NCBI RefSeq assembly: GCF_001431595.1
Contig: NZ_LDJO01000026.1
Span: forward strand, 1-64,000
DNA length: 64,000 bases
From: Stenotrophomonas acidaminiphila
GTDB lineage: Bacteria; Pseudomonadota; Gammaproteobacteria; Xanthomonadales; Xanthomonadaceae
Direction: 5' to 3'
In this document: positions 1 through 8,337 of the stretch, in pieces
Layout: every line of letters starts with the position of its first letter
How positions within the stretch are numbered: the stretch's first letter is position 1
Made by a program: the position numbers and the translations under genes
The notes under the pieces: generated by a model
What the model was told of the DNA's origin: nothing
The model's database searches: none
What the model saw: only the letters and a program-made list of their open reading frames with translations

Positions 1-1158
1 AAGGCGCCGCACCAGGTCGATATAGGCCGGGAAGCGGTTGGCCGCCACCAGCCCCGGCACCTTCGGCACCCCCAGCGGCGCCTTCAGCGCGCGCTGGTAC
101 TCGGCCGCGTCGATCAGGTCGTTCTCGTGCAGCTTGCCCAGCACGAAGTTGCGGCGGTCCAGCGCGCGCTCGGGGTTGCGGCGCGGATCGTAGTAGGACG
201 GCCCCTTCACCAGCCCGATCAACAGCGCCACCTGCTCGGTGGTCAGCGAATTCAGATCGCGCCCGAACCAGAACTCGGCGCCCGACGCCACGCCGTGGAT
301 CGCCTGGCTGCCGCGCTGCCCCAGGTAGACCTGGTTGAGGTAGGCCTCCAGGATCACCGGCTTGTCGTAGCGCGCTTCCATGATCAGCGCGTACAGCACC
401 TCGTTGAACTTGCGGGTGAGGGTCTGTTCCTTGCCGATGCCGAGCAGGCCGCTGCGCGCCAGCTGCTGGGTCAGCGTGCTGGCGCCCTGGCGCACCTTGC
501 CGCCGGAGCGCACCGTCACCCAGACCGCGCGCACGATGCCGCTCAGGTCGATGCCGTGGTGGCTGTTGAAATCTTTGTCCTCCACCGCCTGCAGGCCGGT
601 GACCAGCAGCTCCGGCGCATCGGCGATGCGCACCAGCCGCCGCTCCTCCTGCTTCTGCCCGTACAGGGTGGCGATGCGCGCCGGGTCCAGCCGCGCGGCC
701 TTGAGCGCCTTGCGCTGCGTGGCATCGCGCAGCGAGGCGACCTGGCCAGCGGAGACCACCACTTCGATCCGGCGCGGCGCCACGCGCCCGTCGACATCGA
801 CATAGCCACGGCTGGAAATGGTGAACCGGCCGTCCTGCAGCCGGTAGGTGCCCGGGCTCTGGCCGATGCCGTCGTCGCGGTAGGCCGACGCCGCCAGCTC
901 GGTCCTGAGCGTGCCGGCGTTCATCGCCACCCCCGGCGCCAGCACCAGCGGCCTGGCATAGACCCGGGTCGGGATCTGCCAGCGCAGCTCGCCGAAGCGC
1001 TGGGTCACCTGCGAGTTCAGGTACAGCGTGTACGGGATCAGGAAACCGAGGCCGAGGGCGGCGGCGGCCAGGCCCCAGGTGATCAGCCGGTTGCGCCAGG
1101 GCGTGCCCGGCTCGTCGGTATCGTCGTCCAGTTCGTCGGTATCGTAGCGTCGCGGCAC
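1..1158 (-). CDS. mrcB: Penicillin-binding protein 1B, 5' part (cut by window edge)
   Basis: Bifunctional peptidoglycan glycosyltransferase/transpeptidase of the inner membrane. The visible 386 codons carry a short acidic cytoplasmic tail, one membrane anchor at about residues 25-45, a UB2H-like region, and the start of a GT51 domain: EDKDF at 193-197 holds the catalytic Glu, and QGASTLTQQ follows near 224-232. The transpeptidase half lies beyond the left edge. The only usable start in this frame is GTG at 1158, because a TAG lies about 30 bases further upstream. The gene diverges from the glycosyltransferase at 1255. The GT51 motifs and N-terminal layout make PBP1b more likely than PBP1a. 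Confidence 0.93.
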   Translation of the reverse strand, partial: MPRRYDTDELDDDTDEPGTPWRNRLITWGLAAAALGLGFLIPYTLYLNSQVTQRFGELRWQIPTRVYARPLVLAPGVAMNAGTLRTELAASAYRDDGIGQSPGTYRLQDGRFTISSRGYVDVDGRVAPRRIEVVVSAGQVASLRDATQRKALKAARLDPARIATLYGQKQEERRLVRIADAPELLVTGLQAVEDKDFNSHHGIDLSGIVRAVWVTVRSGGKVRQGASTLTQQLARSGLLGIGKEQTLTRKFNEVLYALIMEARYDKPVILEAYLNQVYLGQRGSQAIHGVASGAEFWFGRDLNSLTTEQVALLIGLVKGPSYYDPRRNPERALDRRNFVLGKLHENDLIDAAEYQRALKAPLGVPKVPGLVAANRFPAYIDLVRRL

Positions 1159-1254
1159 GGGGATGCGAGAATGTAGGTTCAGGCGAGTCTAACGCAGCCT
1201 CGCGCCACCGCACTGCTGCCGGCCCCCACCTGCTTAAGCTGGAGTTGCAACCGA

Positions 1255-3354
1255 ATGTCGATGTCCCCGGCCGATGCGCGCTACCACCTCGCCCGCATCG
1301 TCGGCCTGATCCGCCGCGGCCTGGCCAGCCTGCGTACCCGCGGCTGGCGCGCCACGCTGCAACGCGTCGGCGTGCGCCTGCGGCGGCAGCCGCCGCCACG
1401 GCGCGAGCCGCTGTACGCACCTGCCGCTGCCGCCTTCGCGCCGTTCGCCGTGCCCGCCAGCGCGCAACCGGTCGCCAGCATCGTGATCCCGGTCTACAAC
1501 CATGCGGCGCATACCCTGGCGTGCCTGCGCGCACTGGCCGCGCACCCACCCGCCGCGGCCTGCGAGATCCTGGTGATCGACGATGGCAGCAGCGACGATA
1601 CCGCGGCCTGGATGGCGGCGATCGACGGCCTGCGCCATCACCGCCGCGCGCACAACGGCGGCTTCATCGCTGCCTGCAACGATGGCCTGCGGCTGGCCCG
1701 CGGGCAGTACGTGGTGCTGCTGAACAACGACACCTTGCCACAGCCGGGCTGGCTGGACGCCCTGCTCGACACCTTCGCCCAGGTCCCGGAGGCCGGCCTG
1801 GTCGGCGCGCAGCTGCTGTACCCGGACGGCCGCCTGCAGGAGTCGGGCGGTATCGTGTTCGACGACGGCAGCTGCTGGAGTTACGGCCGTTTCGAATCGG
1901 CCGAGGACCCGCGCTACGCCAGCCTGCGCGACGCCGACTACTGCTCCGGCGCGACCCTGGCCATTCCGCGCGCGCTGTTCGAGCAGCTCGGCGGGCTGGA
2001 CGCGCGCTATGCACCGGCGTACTACGAGGACACCGACCTGGCGTTCAAGGTGCGCGCCGCCGGCCGCCGCGTGCTGGTGCAGCCGGGCAGCCGCGTCGTG
2101 CACGACGAAGGCACCAGCAACGGCACCGACATCGGCAGCGGGATCAAGGCCTGGCAGGTCCGCAACCAGCAGGTGTTCGCCGACGCATGGCGCGCTGCGC
2201 TGGCGCGGCAGCTGCCGGCTGGCAGCGTGCCCGGCCCCGCGCTCGTGCACCGCGGCCAGCGCCAGGTGCTGATCATCGACGAGGCGGTGCCGCGCCCGGA
2301 CCGCGATTCGGCCTCGCTGCGCCAGTTCAACCTGATCCGCATGCTGCTGGCCGGCGGCGCGCATGTGGTGTTCCTGCCCACCCGCGGCGAACACGGCGGC
2401 GCCGCCACCCAGGCCCTGCAGGCGCTGGGCGTGGAGGTGTGGCATGCGCCGTGGCTGCAGGGCGTGGGCCCCTGGCTGCGCACGCATGGCCCGCGTTTCC
2501 AGGTGGCGATGCTGGTGCGCCACCATGTCGCCAACGAGTGCCTGCCGCTGCTGCGGCGCCACGCGCCGCAGGCGCGCACCGTGTTCGACACAGTGGACCT
2601 GCACTACCTGCGCGAACGCCGCGGTGCCGAGCTCAGCGGCGACCCGCGCCTGGCGCGCGGCGCCGAGCGCACCCGTGCCAGCGAGCTGGCGGTGATGGCC
2701 GCGACCGATGTGACCCTGCTGGTCAGCGCCGCCGAGAAACAGCAGTTGGCCGTCGACGCGCCTTCGGTGCGGGTGGAACTGCTGTCCAACCTGCATGAAG
2801 TCGCCGGCCAGGGGCTGGACTGGGCGCAGCGGCAGGGGCTGGTGTTCGTCGGCGGCTTCAACCATCCGCCGAACCTGGATGCGATGCAGTGGTTCATCGG
2901 CGAGGTGTTCCCGTTGATCCGGCAACGCCTGCCGGAGATCCGCTTCCACTGCATCGGTGCCGACGTGCCCGACAGCCTGCGCGCGCTGGCGGCCACGCAG
3001 CCCGGCGTGCAGGTGCATGGCTACGTGCCCGACGTGGTGCCGTGGATGGCGGGCGGCCGCGTCGCGGTGGCGCCGCTGCGCTTCGGCGCCGGGGTCAAGG
3101 GCAAGATCAACCTGAGCATGGCCCACGGCCAGCCGGTGGTGGCCACGCACTGCGCCGCCGAGGGCATGCACCTGCACGACGGCGAGGATGTGCTGGTCGC
3201 CGACGACGCCAGGGCGTTCGCCGACGCGGTGGTGCGGCTGCATGACGATGAAGCCCTGTGGCGGCGACTGTCGGGCAACGGCCTGGACAACATCGCCCGG
3301 CACTTCTCGATGGATGCCGCGCGCGAGGTGGTGGCGCGGGTGTTCCTGGCCTAG
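1255..3354 (+). CDS. Two-domain glycosyltransferase (GT2 plus GT-B type)
   Basis: A 699-residue cytoplasmic glycosyltransferase. Residues 72-300 form a GT-A family 2 domain: SIVIPVYN at 75-82, VIDDGSSDD, and the metal-site LNNDT at 156-160, followed by the acceptor-side motif YYEDTDLAFKVR near 260. Residues about 345-699 look like a GT-B family 1/4 domain, with FVGGFNHPPNLDAM and APLRFGAGVKGKI. Such fusions usually build O-antigen, exopolysaccharide or glycan side chains; the sugar cannot be read from sequence. GGAG lies 10 bases before the ATG at 1255; a second in-frame ATG at 1261 is an alternative. It stands alone, not in a polysaccharide cluster. Its stop overlaps the convergent gene in a shared CTAG. 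Confidence 0.88.
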   Translation: MSMSPADARYHLARIVGLIRRGLASLRTRGWRATLQRVGVRLRRQPPPRREPLYAPAAAAFAPFAVPASAQPVASIVIPVYNHAAHTLACLRALAAHPPAAACEILVIDDGSSDDTAAWMAAIDGLRHHRRAHNGGFIAACNDGLRLARGQYVVLLNNDTLPQPGWLDALLDTFAQVPEAGLVGAQLLYPDGRLQESGGIVFDDGSCWSYGRFESAEDPRYASLRDADYCSGATLAIPRALFEQLGGLDARYAPAYYEDTDLAFKVRAAGRRVLVQPGSRVVHDEGTSNGTDIGSGIKAWQVRNQQVFADAWRAALARQLPAGSVPGPALVHRGQRQVLIIDEAVPRPDRDSASLRQFNLIRMLLAGGAHVVFLPTRGEHGGAATQALQALGVEVWHAPWLQGVGPWLRTHGPRFQVAMLVRHHVANECLPLLRRHAPQARTVFDTVDLHYLRERRGAELSGDPRLARGAERTRASELAVMAATDVTLLVSAAEKQQLAVDAPSVRVELLSNLHEVAGQGLDWAQRQGLVFVGGFNHPPNLDAMQWFIGEVFPLIRQRLPEIRFHCIGADVPDSLRALAATQPGVQVHGYVPDVVPWMAGGRVAVAPLRFGAGVKGKINLSMAHGQPVVATHCAAEGMHLHDGEDVLVADDARAFADAVVRLHDDEALWRRLSGNGLDNIARHFSMDAAREVVARVFLA

Positions 3355-4898
3355 CGCCTGGCGTTGCCCAGGCGTTCGGCGAAAGCCGGCAGTTCCGGGG
3401 TCGCCGCGTCCAGCGCGCGCGCCTGTTCCAGCGCCCGGCTGGCGAACGCCACGTCGCCGGCGCCGAGCCGTTCGCTGCCGACCGCCAGCCAGCGCTGCGC
3501 CAGCCGCCGTCGCGCCGCCGGCAACAGCGGATCGCCCGGCGCCAGCGCCTGCCACGCATCCAGGCAGGTACGCGCGGCCTGCAGGCGGTTGCCCTGCAGA
3601 TGCCGGTCCAGGCAGTCGCGCGCGGCGGGCAGGATACGGGCACCGGCCTGCTTCACCCGCGCATCGCCGGGCGCCAGCGCCTGCGCGGCCTTGAAACGGT
3701 CATAGGCGCTGGCACCGGGCGGCAACAGCCATTGCCCGTGCGACGCCGCGCTGTCCATCTGCGCCAGCAGCACCCGCACCTGGCGCTCGCGCTCGGCAGC
3801 GGGCATCCGTGTCTCCAGCGCCCGGCGCGCGCCCTGCGCACGTTGCAGCGCCTGTTCGGCGGCGGCCACCTCGGGGCTGCCCGGCGCCAACGCGCGGGCC
3901 TGCTCCAGCACCTGTCGCGCCTGCTCGAAATGGAAGTCGCCGGCCAGTCGTGCGGCTTCACCGGCCCACGCCCGCGCCACCTGCCGCAGCCCCTGGCGTG
4001 CCACCGGGTCGTCGCCCGCCGCAAGCACCTGGGCATAGCCGTCGGCGGCCTGGCGCAGGCGCCCGCGCGCCAGGTCACGCGCGGCCTGCGCACGGCGCCG
4101 GTCCAGCGCCGCATTCAGCGCGGCGCGGGCCGCGGGCAATTCGGCGTGCCCGGGGTCGTAGCCTTGCACCCGTTGCAACAGGGCCGCCGCCATCTGGGTC
4201 TGGTCGCGCTGCGCCGCGGACACTGCCTCGGCCAGCAGGTCGGACAAGGCATCGTCGCGCCCCTGCAGTGCCCGCAGGTGGTCCGGCCGCACCGCCAGCA
4301 CCCGCTGGTACAACGGCAGCGCGCTGTCGGCCCCCGCGTCCAGCCGCCCCTGCGCCTGCGCCGCCTCGGCATGCCGCAGCAGGTCCTCGACGCTGTCCGG
4401 CTCGCGCACCCGGCGATGCAGGCCCGAGGCGATGGCGTCGAGCTCCCCCTGTGGCACCTGCAGCTGCCGCGCAAGTTCCAGCGCCGCGCGCGTGGCCGGC
4501 ACGTCGCCGGCGGCCAGCTGCCGCCGTGCCTGCTCCAGTGCCGCGCGGCCGGTGTCGGCCAATGCGTCGCGCGCGTCGCCGCGGTCCGGATCCAGTGCCG
4601 CCGCTGCCTCGAACAGCTCGCGCGCGCCACTGCCATCGGCCGCGGACAGGTGGCCCTGGCGCAGCGCGCGGTGGCCATCGTCGAGCAGGCGCTGGATCTT
4701 GGTCTCCGGCCACAGCAGGTTCGCCAGCGGCTGCCGGAACACCGTCAGCAACAGCGCCAGCAACACCAGCCCGATGGCGATCGAACGCCAGGCACGCGGG
4801 CTGTCCCAGCCACGCGCCACCCACCAGCGCGCATACAGGTGCGCGCGGCCGACGGGCAGCGACAGCCATCTGGGCAGGCGGGAATGGGCCTTGTGCAT
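3351..4898 (-). CDS. Membrane-anchored TPR-repeat protein of unknown function
   Basis: 515 residues. A basic N-terminus is followed by one clear membrane helix (about 38-54), then some 450 residues of Ala/Leu/Arg-rich helical repeats with TPR-like spacing, for example blocks around DPGHAELPAARAALN and LAPGSPEVAAAEQALQ. There is no enzyme domain, so a protein-protein scaffold is the most I can infer. The orientation (N-in, repeats periplasmic) is inferred from the positive N-terminus. It starts 46 bases after the relA stop on the same strand, so relA read-through is likely. I do not recognise a named family. Confidence 0.8.
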   Translation of the reverse strand: MHKAHSRLPRWLSLPVGRAHLYARWWVARGWDSPRAWRSIAIGLVLLALLLTVFRQPLANLLWPETKIQRLLDDGHRALRQGHLSAADGSGARELFEAAAALDPDRGDARDALADTGRAALEQARRQLAAGDVPATRAALELARQLQVPQGELDAIASGLHRRVREPDSVEDLLRHAEAAQAQGRLDAGADSALPLYQRVLAVRPDHLRALQGRDDALSDLLAEAVSAAQRDQTQMAAALLQRVQGYDPGHAELPAARAALNAALDRRRAQAARDLARGRLRQAADGYAQVLAAGDDPVARQGLRQVARAWAGEAARLAGDFHFEQARQVLEQARALAPGSPEVAAAEQALQRAQGARRALETRMPAAERERQVRVLLAQMDSAASHGQWLLPPGASAYDRFKAAQALAPGDARVKQAGARILPAARDCLDRHLQGNRLQAARTCLDAWQALAPGDPLLPAARRRLAQRWLAVGSERLGAGDVAFASRALEQARALDAATPELPAFAERLGNARR

Positions 4899-4944
4899 GC
4901 GGCCAGCCTAGCAGTCCGCCATGATCTCGCCGGCAACGCCGGCC

Positions 4945-7107
4945 TCACCCCATGCGCCGCGCTTCGTCCACCCCGGGCAAGGCGTCGAGCTTGCCCAGCA
5001 GCGTGGACAGCTGGCCGTAGTCGCTCACCTTCAGCCGCAACCGCAGCTGCATGCGGCCGCTGTCGCGCAGCGGGTCGCTGTTGATGTTGAGCACGTAGGC
5101 GTCCTCCTGCGCGATCAGGTTGGTGATGTCCTTCAGCAGCCAGCGCCGGTCCATGGCGCGGACCATCACGTCCACCTCGTAGCCCGCGCCGGCGCGCCCC
5201 CACTCTACCGGCAGCGCGCGCTCGGGGTGCGCGGCCGACAGCCGCGCCAGCGCCGGGCAATCGGCGCGGTGCACGGTCACGCCGCGGGTACGGGTGAGGT
5301 AGCCGGTGATCGGCTCGCCGGCCACCGGCTGGCAGCAGCGCGCCAGCTGCACCAGCAGGTTGCCCACGCCCTGCACGGTGAAATCGGAACGGCCGATGCC
5401 CTCGCGGCGCGCGGTCGGCCGCGGCAGCGGCGGCGCGGCAGCGGCCGGCTGGTGCTTCTCCTTCTCCGCTTCCAGCAACGCGCGGCTGACCTGGCTGGGC
5501 CCGGTGTCGCCGAGCGCGACCTGGATGTACAGGTCATCGACACTGTCGGCGTGGAAGCGCCTGGCCGCCAGCATCAGGTCGGCCTGCTGCAGGCCCAGCC
5601 GCTTGAGCTCGCGGTCCAGCAGTTCGCGCCCGGCCTGCACATTGCGCGCGCGGTCGAGCTTGTGGAACCAGGTACGGACCTTCTCGCGCGAACGGTTGCT
5701 GGCGAGAAAACCGTTGGCCGGCAGCAGCCAGTCGCGGCGCGGGTCGGCGTCGCGGGCGGTCATGATCTCGACCCGGTCGCCGCTGCGCAGGCGATAGGTC
5801 AGCGGCACGATGCGGCCGTTGACCTTGGCGCCACGGCAACGGTGCCCGACCATGGTGTGCACGTGGTAGGCGAAATCCAGCGGCGTGGCGCCGGCCGGCA
5901 GATCCATCACCTCGCCCTTGGGGCTGAGCGCGTAGACCCTGTCCTCGATCAGCTCGGCATCCAGCGCGCCGGCCAGGTCCTCGGGATTGGCCGCGTCCTG
6001 CGCCTGCTCCAGCAACTGCCGCATCCAGGTGATCTTACGGTCGAAGGCCTTCTCCGCGCCCTTGCCGCCCTCCTTGTACTTCCAGTGCGCGGCCACGCCC
6101 AGTTCGGCCTGCGCGTGCATCTCGTGGGTGCGGATCTGCACCTCCACGGTGCGCCCTTCCGGGCCGATCACCGCGGTATGCAGCGAGCGGTAGTCGTTGG
6201 CCTTGGGCCGGGCGATGTAGTCGTCGAATTCGCTGGGGATCGGCGTCCACAGCGCGTGCACCACGCCCAGCGCGGCATAGCAGGCGGCCACGTCGTCCAC
6301 CATCACCCGCACCGCGCGCAGGTCGTAGAGCTGCTCGAAGGCCAGCTTCTTCTTCTGCATCTTCCGCCAGATGCTGTAGATGTGCTTGGGCCGGCCGCTG
6401 ACCTCGGCGCGGATGCCGTGCTCGCCCAGTGCCGCCGACAGGCGCCGCTTGACCGCTTCGACGTAGCGCTCGCGCGCCAGCCGGGTTTCGTCCACTTCGC
6501 GTGCGATGTGGCGGTAGGTATCCGGTTCCAGGAAGCGGAACGCCAGGTCCTCCAGCTCCCACTTCAACTGCCAGATGCCCAGCCGGTTGGCCAGCGGCGC
6601 GTGGATGTCGCGGGTCAGCTGCGCCAGCGCGCGGCGCTGTTCCTCGGGGCTGCGGTCGGCCGCGCGCATGCAGGCCAGTTGCCGCGCCAGCAGCACCGGC
6701 ACCACACGCAGGTCGTGGACGATGGACAGCAGCAGCCGGCGCAGGCCTTCGCTGTTGCGGCCGGCCTCGCGCCCGGCGTGCAGCGCCCACACTTGGTCGG
6801 CGGCATCCTGCCCGTCGAGCAACCCGCGCACCGCGGCCGTCGCGTTGCCCAGCGGCAGCTCCGCCAGGCGCGCGCGCAGGCCCGGCAGATCGAACAGCAG
6901 CGCGGCGGCGATCACCGCCTCGTCGGCGGACAGCAGGGCCAGCGCATCGAGCGTGTCGGCCAGCACCGGCCACGGCAGCCGCGGCTGGGTGTCGGTCCCG
7001 GGCTGCCGCCAGGCGGCCAGCAGCGCCTCCCGCAACGGATCGGAAAGGGCGCCACAGGACGGGCGTTGCAGCAGGGCATCCAGGCCGGAGAGGGAAGAAC
7101 GGTTCAC
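4945..7107 (-). CDS. relA: (p)ppGpp synthetase RelA, synthetase-only type
   Basis: Ribosome-associated GTP pyrophosphokinase that makes the stringent-response alarmone. 720 residues against about 744 in E. coli RelA. The N-terminal hydrolase-like domain is degenerate: where bifunctional Rel/SpoT enzymes have an HD pair, this one reads LLFDLPGL near 71-77. The synthetase domain is intact (RPKHIYSIWRKM 239-250, then EFDD at 293-296, the EXDD form known from monofunctional RelA, then NDYRSLHT and AELGVAAHW). A TGS domain spans about 388-450 (DFAYHVHT) and an ACT/RRM domain the last 80 residues. The stretch near 500-520 includes a Cys-poor linker. It diverges from the secreted protein at 7171. 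Confidence 0.95.
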   Translation of the reverse strand: MNRSSLSGLDALLQRPSCGALSDPLREALLAAWRQPGTDTQPRLPWPVLADTLDALALLSADEAVIAAALLFDLPGLRARLAELPLGNATAAVRGLLDGQDAADQVWALHAGREAGRNSEGLRRLLLSIVHDLRVVPVLLARQLACMRAADRSPEEQRRALAQLTRDIHAPLANRLGIWQLKWELEDLAFRFLEPDTYRHIAREVDETRLARERYVEAVKRRLSAALGEHGIRAEVSGRPKHIYSIWRKMQKKKLAFEQLYDLRAVRVMVDDVAACYAALGVVHALWTPIPSEFDDYIARPKANDYRSLHTAVIGPEGRTVEVQIRTHEMHAQAELGVAAHWKYKEGGKGAEKAFDRKITWMRQLLEQAQDAANPEDLAGALDAELIEDRVYALSPKGEVMDLPAGATPLDFAYHVHTMVGHRCRGAKVNGRIVPLTYRLRSGDRVEIMTARDADPRRDWLLPANGFLASNRSREKVRTWFHKLDRARNVQAGRELLDRELKRLGLQQADLMLAARRFHADSVDDLYIQVALGDTGPSQVSRALLEAEKEKHQPAAAAPPLPRPTARREGIGRSDFTVQGVGNLLVQLARCCQPVAGEPITGYLTRTRGVTVHRADCPALARLSAAHPERALPVEWGRAGAGYEVDVMVRAMDRRWLLKDITNLIAQEDAYVLNINSDPLRDSGRMQLRLRLKVSDYGQLSTLLGKLDALPGVDEARRMG

Positions 7108-7170
7108 AGCGGTTGATGGCGGGCGGATGCCCCTACACTAGCGCCCAACCATCCACGGGAACAATCGCCC

Positions 7171-7683
7171 ATGCAGCCCTCGCGCCTTTCCCTCCTGCTC
7201 ACAGCCACCCTGCTGCTCGCGCCGGCCTTCGCCGCACAGGCGCAACGCGTCGTCGAAGGCGACCTGCAGCAGCAGATGTCCACCGCCGAGTTCAAGGCCG
7301 CCGGCCTGGACAAGCTCTCGCCCGACGAGCTGGCCGCGCTCAATGCCTGGCTGCAGGGCAAGGTGCGCAATGCCACCGCCACCGCGCTGGAACAGGCGCG
7401 CGAGGAAGGCCGCCAGGAAGTGATCGTGAAGAACCGCGGCTTCTTCGATTTCGGCTCCAGCGAGCCGATCAAGGCCACACTGGTCGGCGAGTTCACCGGT
7501 TTCGGCAAGGGCCGGCAGTACACCCTGGACAACGGCCAGGTATGGGAACAGACCGACGACGCCCGCGCTCCCGGCGTCCGCAAGCAGTCGCCGGGGGTCC
7601 AGATCAGCCCCGGGCTCATAGGGGTCTGGTACCTGCAGGTGGACGGGCTCAACACCCGCGCCAAGGTGCGCCGCACCAAGTAA
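7171..7683 (+). CDS. Small secreted protein, unknown function
   Basis: 170 residues with a clear Sec signal peptide (hydrophobic 6-22, likely cleavage after AAQA near 24). The mature part has a helical N-terminal half (STAEFKAAGLDKLSPDELAAL, ALEQAREEGRQEV) and a beta-rich C-terminal half with GEFTGFGKGRQYTLDNGQVWEQ, which looks like a small OB- or SH3-like strand pattern. I cannot name a family. Its location is probably periplasmic. It is divergent from relA with only 63 bases between the starts, so their promoters must overlap. The DUF4124 gene follows in the same direction after 82 bases. Confidence 0.78.
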   Translation: MQPSRLSLLLTATLLLAPAFAAQAQRVVEGDLQQQMSTAEFKAAGLDKLSPDELAALNAWLQGKVRNATATALEQAREEGRQEVIVKNRGFFDFGSSEPIKATLVGEFTGFGKGRQYTLDNGQVWEQTDDARAPGVRKQSPGVQISPGLIGVWYLQVDGLNTRAKVRRTK

Positions 7684-7699
7684 CCTGCGCCCATCCACG

Positions 7700-7717
7700 C
7701 GCCCGCGCTGGCGGGCG
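7700..7717. repeat. GC-rich hairpin between two secreted-protein genes
   Basis: CGCCCGC, loop GCTG, GCGGGCG: a perfect 7-bp stem 16 bases after the stop of the first secreted-protein gene. There is no T-tract, so it is a weak or Rho-assisted terminator at best, or an mRNA 3'-end stabiliser. Confidence 0.4.
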
Positions 7718-7765
7718 CTCCTCAGCGCCGCGAACCACGGCGCCCGCACCCTGCCCCGGTCCGCC

Positions 7766-8296
7766 ATGCCCGCCATGCCCACCCAGCTGTTGCTCATGCT
7801 GCTGTTCCTGCTGCCGGCAGGAGCATCGGCCCAGGTCTACAAATGCAAGGGAAAGTCCGGGGAAACCGCCTATTCCGAGCACCCCTGCGACGCCAACGCG
7901 CAACCCATGAAGCTGCGCAGCGAGCGCCTGCCGGCGGCGCCACCGCCGGCGCCGCCCATGGAGACCGGCGAGCCGGAACCATCGCCGCTGCGCGAGAGCG
8001 GAAGCCCGCCGCCGGCGCCGGCGGAACTGGATCGCAGCGCCGAGCGCGCGTGCATCGCCACCGCGACCGCATCGATCTACGGGCCCTCCAACGACCGCGT
8101 GGCGACCTACCAGCAGCAGATGGCGATGCTTGGCGAGCAGCTGGACAACGCGCCCGACGCCAAGCGCACCCAGGCACTGCAGGCACGCATGGACAACCTG
8201 CGCCGCGCCATCGGCCGCGAGCATGCCTACGCCCACGACCAGGTCAATGCCGCACGCCGGCGCTGCGTCGAGCAGCACCGCGCGGCGACACCGTAG
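7766..8296 (+). CDS. Secreted DUF4124-type protein
   Basis: 176 residues. A signal peptide covers residues 1-22 (cleavage after GASA), followed at once by a DUF4124-like motif VYKCKGKSGETAYSEHPC, the short N-terminal domain common in small exported proteins of Xanthomonadaceae and other gammaproteobacteria. A Pro-rich linker (about 50-85) leads to a helical C-terminal region with two further Cys. The function of DUF4124 is not known; a periplasmic location is inferred. The start is the first ATG; a second ATG three codons later would keep the signal peptide. It runs convergent to hrpA. Confidence 0.75.
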   Translation: MPAMPTQLLLMLLFLLPAGASAQVYKCKGKSGETAYSEHPCDANAQPMKLRSERLPAAPPPAPPMETGEPEPSPLRESGSPPPAPAELDRSAERACIATATASIYGPSNDRVATYQQQMAMLGEQLDNAPDAKRTQALQARMDNLRRAIGREHAYAHDQVNAARRRCVEQHRAATP

Positions 8297-8306
8297 CTGC
8301 GGATGC

Positions 8307-8326
8307 GGCCCGCCGCCGGGCGGGCC
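8307..8326. terminator. Hairpin between convergent DUF4124 gene and hrpA
   Basis: GGCCCGCC, loop GCCG, GGCGGGCC: an 8-bp GC stem in the 41-base gap between two convergent genes, usable from either side. There is no T-tract on either strand, so intrinsic termination would be weak. Confidence 0.45.
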
Positions 8327-8337
8327 CGGCCGGAGGG

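Noticed and set aside
1234-3555. 773-codon minus-strand frame opposite the glycosyltransferase
   Set aside because: The plus-strand frame has both glycosyltransferase domains and a ribosome site; the minus frame shows no family features.
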